This document shows positions 59,285 to 63,861 of a stretch of DNA of 63,861 nt, in pieces. The translations under genes were made by a program, and so were the position numbers. The notes under the pieces are model-generated. The model had not been told where the DNA came from. It made no database searches and saw only the letters and a list, made by a program, of their open reading frames with translations. Numbering within the stretch: position 1 is the stretch's first letter; every line of letters starts with the position of its first letter. Source of the stretch: Antribacter soli (GTDB lineage: Bacteria > Actinomycetota > Actinomycetes > Actinomycetales > Cellulomonadaceae); assembly GCF_021568775.1 (NCBI RefSeq), contig NZ_JAKGSG010000023.1, forward strand, positions 1-63,861, read 5' to 3'.

Positions 59285-59552
59285 TGACCCTCGCGGGAGG
59301 GCCGTCTCGGCGGCCTGCCTGCGGGAATGGGCTCTGACCTGCGGGAACGCTCCATGGGGGGCAGTGCGCGTCGTCCAGGCCGCGGCTCCGGGCTCGATGC
59401 CGGGACTCCCGCCGCCGCGAGAGCGTGCGATGACTTCCGAGCGGCCGGCCGGTCGGACACGGTATGGACCACGACGCCGCGGGTGGTTCGCAGCGCCGCG
59501 TCCAGGAGGCGATCGACTGCTTGCTTTCCGCCCGACGCCGAGGAGCACGATT

Positions 59553-60059
59553 GTGAACGACCCGGAGACCACACTCGACACCCGGTTCAGCGCCCCCGAC
59601 GCAGAGCCGACCACGTGGCAGGCGACCCAGGCGGTGCTCGAGAACGCCCAGATCACCTGGTTGACCACCGTGCGTGCCGACGGCCGACCGCACGTCACCC
59701 CCCTCGTCGCCGTCTGGCTCGACGGGGCACTGCACTTCACCACGGGGCCGGAGGAGCAGAAGGCGGTCAACCTCGCGGCCAACCCGAACGTCGTCCTGAC
59801 CACGGGCAGCGACACCTGGGACGAGGGTCTGGACGTCGTGGTCGAGGGCGAGGCCAGGAGGGTCACCGCCCGGGAGGCGCTGGAGCGGCTCGCTGCGGCG
59901 TGGCGCACCAAGTGGGACGGTCAGTGGCAGTACGAGGTCGGCGACGGCGCCTTCCGCAACGACATCGGCGGGCCTGCGCTCGTGTTCGCCGTGGATCCGG
60001 CCAAGGTGCTGGCCTTCGGCAAGGGCAGGTTCAGCCAGACCCGCCACGTGCCGCGGTAG
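59553..60059 (+). CDS. PPOX-class F420-dependent enzyme
   Basis: 168 residues, split-barrel fold. ENAQITWLTTVRADGRPHVTPLVAVWLDGALHFTTGPEEQKAVNLAANPNVVLTTG and FAVDPAKVLAFGKGRFSQTRH. Related to pyridoxamine-phosphate oxidase-like F420-binding proteins. GTG with GAGGAG eight bases upstream. The 268 bases before it hold no gene. Its stop directly abuts a DUF4253 remnant on the other strand. Confidence 0.8.
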   Translation: MNDPETTLDTRFSAPDAEPTTWQATQAVLENAQITWLTTVRADGRPHVTPLVAVWLDGALHFTTGPEEQKAVNLAANPNVVLTTGSDTWDEGLDVVVEGEARRVTAREALERLAAAWRTKWDGQWQYEVGDGAFRNDIGGPALVFAVDPAKVLAFGKGRFSQTRHVPR

Positions 60060-60490
60060 TTGCAGGGGCCGGACCAGCCGGTGCGGGCGAGCACGTCCGC
60101 GCTGCGGTCGACAGGTGCGAGACCGAGGTGCCAGCGCGTGCCGCGGCTGGCGAGGATCTCTTCGACGTGCCACCGCGCCGTTGCGTCGGGGTCCTCGACC
60201 GAAGAACCAGCGGCGGCGAGTCCCGGCCAGGGGCTGTCATGCGGTAGCCGTCGTCCCCCTCCTCGTCATCGTCCTCGTCCCCGCTCGGCTCATTGATCCC
60301 GTCCCACAGGCCGGCGAGCGTGTTGTCGGCGTCGTGCCGGTCGATGGCTTCGGGCGGTCTGGGGAGCATCCAGTAGTCCGCGAGGGAGTCGTCGGACTCG
60401 GCGCCGATCAGGATCGGCCAGAGACCAGTCCGCCGACGCTGATCCCACAGAGACGACCAGGCGGCAGTGGTTGCCGCGCTTGCCGGCTTC
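60060..60490 (-). pseudogene. Truncated, frameshifted DUF4253-family gene
   Basis: Two frames on this strand join into one protein-like sequence. The first reads SSLWDQRRRTGLWPILIGAESDDSLADYW to DEDDDEEGDDGYR. The second, shifted near 60240-60250, continues LPHDSPWPGLAAAG, RWHVEEILASRGTRWHLGLAPVDRSADVLARTGWSGPCN, the DUF4253 hallmark (W-P-L-L, AD-x2-A-x-x-GW-x-G-x-x-N). It lacks a start (it runs into the TetR gene end) and its C-terminal domain, cut at the PPOX stop. So it is a central fragment with one frameshift. Confidence 0.65.
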
Positions 60491-61222
60491 TTACGAGCCC
60501 GGCCCGTCGGCCGCCACGGCCAGCGAGTCGAGCATGCGCGCCATGCCGAACTCCCAGGCGTGGGCGGGACTGGAGGGTGCGTTCATCGCCTCGCCGGCGG
60601 CGCTGCCGACCCGCTGGGCGAGCGTGTGCGTGTCCCCGAGGTATTCCGCGAGTCGCTCGGCCCACCGCGCCCAGGTCTGCGGCATCTCGGCAGCCCGAGG
60701 GCGAGGCCGCTGCGCCCGGGCGGCGGCGCGGGCGAAGTCGAGCACGAAGGTGAGTGCGGCGTCGCGGGCGACGTCGTCCAGGAGTAGCGGGTCCAGCGCG
60801 TGCAGCTCGTGGTCGTACTTCGCGATGGCGCCGGGACCGAACGCCGTTCGATCGTCGTCGACCTCCAGCAGCCATGGGTGGTGGAGGTGGAGGGCGAGGT
60901 TCGCTTCGGCGACCCGGCGCACGCGGGTGCGCCAGTGGGCGTTCCCGTGGGCGGGCAGCGGCATCCGCGCGTACGTGGCGTCGGCCATCAGGACGAGTAG
61001 GTCGTCGCGGCTGTTCACGTGTGTGTAGACGGACATCGCCGATACGCCGAGGGACTCGCCGAGGCGCCGGACCGTGACGGCGGCGAGGCCTTCGGCGTCG
61101 GCCAGCGTGACGGCGGCATCGACCACGGCGCCCGTCGTGACGCGCGACCGGGGCCCGCGCGCGCCGCCCTGTGGGGCGGCCGGGTGGTCGCGCCAGAGCA
61201 GGTCGATCAGCTCGCGAGGCAT
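60491..61222 (-). CDS. TetR-family regulator (TetR_C type)
   Basis: 243 residues. Helix-turn-helix VTTGAVVDAAVTLADAEGLAAVTVRRLGESLGVSAMSVYTHVNSRDDLLVLMADATYARM at about 28-88, then a TetR_C ligand domain (WLLEVDDDRTAFGPGAIAKYDHELHAL). It is divergent from a VOC gene with a 15-bp palindrome between them, so it probably represses both. GGAG ribosome site. Ligand unknown. Confidence 0.87.
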   Translation of the reverse strand: MPRELIDLLWRDHPAAPQGGARGPRSRVTTGAVVDAAVTLADAEGLAAVTVRRLGESLGVSAMSVYTHVNSRDDLLVLMADATYARMPLPAHGNAHWRTRVRRVAEANLALHLHHPWLLEVDDDRTAFGPGAIAKYDHELHALDPLLLDDVARDAALTFVLDFARAAARAQRPRPRAAEMPQTWARWAERLAEYLGDTHTLAQRVGSAAGEAMNAPSSPAHAWEFGMARMLDSLAVAADGPGS

Positions 61223-61274
61223 GGGTCTCCGGAGTCAGGATGGCGGGCCGGGAACATTCTTCAACGATCTTACG

Positions 61275-61289
61275 TTGTACGCCGTACAA
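61275..61289. promoter_or_regulatory. TetR-type operator
   Basis: TTGTACGCCGTACAA: perfect 7-bp arms around one base, the TTGTAC..GTACAA form typical of TetR-family sites. It lies in the 91 bases between the TetR gene and the VOC gene and can cover both promoters. Confidence 0.78.
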
Positions 61290-61313
61290 GGTTCTGATCA
61301 TTGAGGAGTCAGC

Positions 61314-61691
61314 TTGAAAGTGACCGCTACGGCACTGTCCCTCAACGTGCCCGACGTCGCCGCGTCGGCCGAGTTCGCCAAGCAGCACCTCGGGTTCACC
61401 GAGGCCATGTCCGACGACGGTTTCGTGTCCCTCGAGCACCCGACGGCCGGCGTCAACGTCATCTTCCTGCGGGTCGGTCTGGGGACCTTCAAGCCCGCGC
61501 GCATCGCGGGCCCGGCGGGCCAGGGGATGCTCATCGCGTTCGTCGTGGACGACCTCGACACCGAGTTCGCCCGCATCTCCGCCGCAGGAGCGGAAGTCGT
61601 CACGCCGCCCGAGACCGAGCCCTGGGGCGAGCGCTACTGCCAGTTCGCCGACCCCAGCGGGATCGTGTGGCAGCTCGTCCAGTGGGTCTGA
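61314..61691 (+). CDS. VOC-family (glyoxalase-like) protein
   Basis: 125 residues. ALSLNVPDVAASAEFAKQHLGFTEAMSDDGFVSLEH and YCQFADPSGIVWQLVQW are the paired VOC half-barrels. Starts at TTG 61314 with GAGGAG six bases before it; GTG 61320 is the alternative. Controlled by the divergent TetR protein through the palindrome. It resembles resistance or detoxification members; substrate unknown. Confidence 0.82.
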   Translation: MKVTATALSLNVPDVAASAEFAKQHLGFTEAMSDDGFVSLEHPTAGVNVIFLRVGLGTFKPARIAGPAGQGMLIAFVVDDLDTEFARISAAGAEVVTPPETEPWGERYCQFADPSGIVWQLVQWV

Positions 61692-61761
61692 TCCCGACCT
61701 CGAAGAGGGAAAGGCGGCACCCGGGGAGCGCCATGTGGACCGGTGTCGCCCACCCGTGAGC

Positions 61762-62031
61762 CCAGCCGGACCACCGGCTCACCCGCATCCCGATCGGCGG
61801 GCCGTCCGGCTGGTGCTCGCGATACTGCGGGTACCGCGCGGCGAGCGCGTTCAGCGCTGCCGCGCGGGGCTCGCCGTCGTGCTCGACGACGGCGACGCCG
61901 TCGGCCCGCACCCACCAGAGGCGGGCCCAGTCGTCGTCGTACCGGTCCGCGAGGAGTGCGGCCCGCGCGTTCTCCGCGAGGTTGACTCGAACCGGCGAAA
62001 CGCCCTCAACTCGCCACCTCGAACGATGCAA
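61762..62031 (-). pseudogene. C-terminal remnant of an F420-dependent PPOX gene
   Basis: The frame encodes RVNLAENARAALLADRYDDDWARLWWVRADGVAVV, then AALNALAARYPQYREHQPDGPPI and RWSGW, the second half of TIGR03668-type F420 enzymes. The N-terminal half (about 65-70 residues) is absent: an unrelated MHRSRWRVEG precedes it. After RWSGW the frame runs on without a stop into the antisense of the VOC gene. So it is truncated at both ends. Confidence 0.6.
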
Positions 62032-62055
62032 AACGATTAGGTCACTCCCTGAGGC

Positions 62056-62083
62056 TTGACTCGAACGGTGCGCGCGCTACCGT
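62056..62083 (+). promoter_or_regulatory. Candidate promoter of the secreted esterase
   Basis: TTGACT (62056-62061) and TACCGT (62078-62083) are 16 bases apart, about 170 bases before the start. The AT-rich ACATTATATCGTTTCAT just downstream may hold an operator, but its symmetry is poor. Confidence 0.4.
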
Positions 62084-62254
62084 AAACCGGACATTATATC
62101 GTTTCATAGGAGCCAGATCGGAGTCTCAGCGACGAGGCGACCAGCCCTTCTGCGGGGCCCAGGCCGGAGGAGTGCGGCGCACTCTGATCCGGCGAATCGA
62201 GACCGGTCGCTGGGAGCCGACGGACTCCGAATATCCCGATCGAAGGAGCCTGCC

Positions 62255-63748
62255 TTGCGCTCTCCCTCCTCCCGGCGGTGGAATCGCTGGCGATGGATTG
62301 CTGCCTCTCTCGGCGCGATCCTCGTCGCGGCGGTTCTGCCCGGATTCACCTCCACGGCCACGGCGGCCGTCAACCCCGGCACCTGGTACGTGATCGCCAA
62401 CGAGCACTCCGGGCTCGCGGTCGACATCGAGGGCCGTTCGACGGCGAACGGGGCCCAAGCGCTGCTGTGGAGCCGCACCGATGCGGCCAACCAGCAGTTC
62501 CGATTCGTCGACGCCGGAGGCGGGTACTACCGCATCGAAGCCCGGCACAGCGGTCAGGTGCTCGATGTCAACGCGAAGAGCACCGCGAACGGCGCCGACA
62601 TCGTCCAGTGGCCGAGCAACGGCGGCACCAACCAGCAGTGGCAGCTCAACGAGCAGTCCGATGGCTCCTACGAGATCGTCAACCGCAACTCCGGCAAGGC
62701 CCTCGACAACTGGGAATGGTCGACCGAGCCGGGCAGCCGCGTCTCGCAGTACGACCGCAACGGCTCGGCCGTGCAGCGCTGGCGGCTGATCCCCCTCGGC
62801 GCAGACGGCGGCGGTCAGACCGGTGACGGCTCGGTCGTGGACCGGAACCTCCAGTATTACGGCCGCTGGGCCGCCGACGGCTCCTGGCGCACCATGGGCT
62901 GGGCCGGCGGCTACGTCGAGGCTGCCTTCACCGGCTCCACGATCGGCGTCCGGCTGCGGAGCACCATCGACCTGTACTACTCGGTCGACGGCGCGCCCGA
63001 GCAATGGAGGCGGAGCGCCTCGGGGAACATCACCATCGCCTCGGGCCTCGGCGCCGGCACCCACACCATCCGCATCGGGTTCCGCGAGCGGGCCGGGTCT
63101 TACACCGGTGACCCGGCGTTCGCCGGGTTCATCATGGCCTCGGGCGGCTCGACGACGTCGATCGCACGCCCGGCGAACTTCATCGAGTTCATCGGCGACT
63201 CGATCACCGTGGGCCAGCCCAACGGGAACCGGCCCTTCACGGCCTACCCGTACCTGGTCGGCGAGGCCCTCGGCGCCGGCCACACGCAGGTCGCCCAGGG
63301 TGGGGCCTGCCTGGTCAGCACCTCGGACGGCTGCTACGGGATGATGGACTGGTTCCGCCGCTCGTCGGCCTGGGTGAGCCAGGACGACTGGAGCTTCTCG
63401 ACGTACCAGGCCACCGCCGTCGTGATCAACCTGGGCACCAACGACGTCGGGCACGGTGTCTCCACCACCGACTTCCAGCGGAACTACGTCGTGATGCTGG
63501 AGCGCGTGCGCCAGGCCTACCCGAACGCCGAGATCTTCGCGATGGGTGTCTTCAGGAACCGGTACGTGACCGAGACGCGGAACGCGGTCCAGGCGCGCGT
63601 CGCCGCCGGGGACACCCGGGTCCACTTCGTCGACACGAGCGGCTGGGTCGACCCGGCAACTGACACCAGCGACAACGTCCACCCGACCGACGCCGGACAT
63701 CAGAAGATCGCCAACCTGCTGACTCCGATCATCGACCGATACATCTAG
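62255..63748 (+). CDS. Secreted CBM13 (ricin-type) - CE2-like SGNH acetylesterase
   Basis: 497 residues. Signal peptide (basic start, AASLGAILVAAVLPGF, cut near ATAA, about residue 37). A ricin-type lectin/CBM13 domain, about 40-185, has three QxW-like repeats (NQQFRFV, NQQWQLN, VQRWRLI). CE2 N-terminal jelly roll about 197-305 (YYGRWAADGSWRTMGWAGGYVEAAFTGSTIGVRL). SGNH domain from about 308: FIGDSITVG (Ser), NLGTNDVG and DNVHPTDAGH (Asp, His). It probably deacetylates xylan or another acetylated polysaccharide. TTG start with GAAGGAG six bases upstream. Confidence 0.9.
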   Translation: MRSPSSRRWNRWRWIAASLGAILVAAVLPGFTSTATAAVNPGTWYVIANEHSGLAVDIEGRSTANGAQALLWSRTDAANQQFRFVDAGGGYYRIEARHSGQVLDVNAKSTANGADIVQWPSNGGTNQQWQLNEQSDGSYEIVNRNSGKALDNWEWSTEPGSRVSQYDRNGSAVQRWRLIPLGADGGGQTGDGSVVDRNLQYYGRWAADGSWRTMGWAGGYVEAAFTGSTIGVRLRSTIDLYYSVDGAPEQWRRSASGNITIASGLGAGTHTIRIGFRERAGSYTGDPAFAGFIMASGGSTTSIARPANFIEFIGDSITVGQPNGNRPFTAYPYLVGEALGAGHTQVAQGGACLVSTSDGCYGMMDWFRRSSAWVSQDDWSFSTYQATAVVINLGTNDVGHGVSTTDFQRNYVVMLERVRQAYPNAEIFAMGVFRNRYVTETRNAVQARVAAGDTRVHFVDTSGWVDPATDTSDNVHPTDAGHQKIANLLTPIIDRYI

Positions 63749-63767
63749 TACAGAGCGCGATTCCTCC

Positions 63768-63801
63768 TGGTGGGGCGCGGCGATGGCGCCGAGGCCCACC
63801 A
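63768..63801 (+). terminator. Candidate hairpin terminator after the esterase
   Basis: TGGTGGG (63768-63774) pairs with CCCACCA (63795-63801), and inner GCGC segments extend the stem with a bulge. It begins 20 bases after the esterase stop. The last 60 bases of the window hold no recognised feature. Confidence 0.45.
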
Positions 63802-63861
63802 CCCCACACCGGGAGCACAGATGCGCCCACCCCCAAACCCAGGGCGACCAGGCCCCGCCCA

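Noticed and set aside
59285-59552. Small gene between sbp and the PPOX gene
   Set aside because: Open frames exist but with Arg/Pro-rich, low-information translations and no ribosome site.

Overview
The window is about 64 kb of very GC-rich chromosome from a Gram-positive actinobacterium. The core gene order pyrR-pyrB-pyrC-(PH-like membrane gene)-carA-carB-pyrF-mihF-gmk-rpoZ-coaBC-metK-priA-fmt-rsmB-rpe-rib-hisE-hisG is the actinobacterial one, also familiar from Mycobacterium. Pectinase, esterase and carbohydrate-binding genes point to a plant-polymer-degrading Micrococcales of the Cellulomonas/Cellulosimicrobium/Isoptericola type; the genus is inferred. No rRNA, tRNA, CRISPR array, transposase or phage gene was recognised.

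Layout. Bases 1-22.3 kb are an accessory arm of small unlinked units. They include a GDPD-hydrolase pair, a hexapeptide acyltransferase fused to an alpha/alpha-toroid-like domain, reductase/PPOX/VOC/DinB families, a divergent DUF2000-AraC pair, a CmtR-like metal sensor with a cation transporter, an MFS exporter, a secreted pectate lyase-pectinesterase fusion under a LacI-type palindrome, and a SoxR box between soxR and a quinone-oxidoreductase/MFS operon. From 22.3 to 26.3 kb come aroQ, a SatD-family operon with a phased repeat array over its promoter, efp-nusB, and an SRPBCC-ArsR pair behind two twin palindromes.

Bases 26.4-36.3 kb hold the pyrimidine operon, with a PyrR-binding loop at the pyrR ribosome site and nearly every gene overlapping the next by 1-4 bases. 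mihF, gmk, rpoZ, coaBC, metK, priA, a HAD hydrolase, fmt, rsmB and rpe follow to 47.2 kb. A DUF222/HNH gene separates these from the riboflavin operon (FMN riboswitch-ribD-ribE-ribBA-ribH) and hisE-hisG. A DEAD-box helicase is divergent from a phosphatidyltransferase-DUF881-sbp operon. From 59.3 kb on there is a patchwork of intact small genes, two gene remnants (DUF4253 and F420-PPOX) and a secreted CBM13-CE2-type esterase.

Two patterns run through the window. First, at least fourteen genes have a TANNNT box 6-7 nt before the start codon and so look leaderless; in several cases this decides the start. Second, many genes carry short repeats of their own 3' ends just downstream: pyrC (21 bp), carB (31 bp), gmk (25 bp), coaBC (13 bp), a HAD gene (three diverged copies), an HNH gene (14 bp x3), and an inverted 17-bp copy at a DUF1801 gene. 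These repeats created a 30-codon micro-ORF between pyrC and the next pyr gene and a second, in-frame pyrF start.
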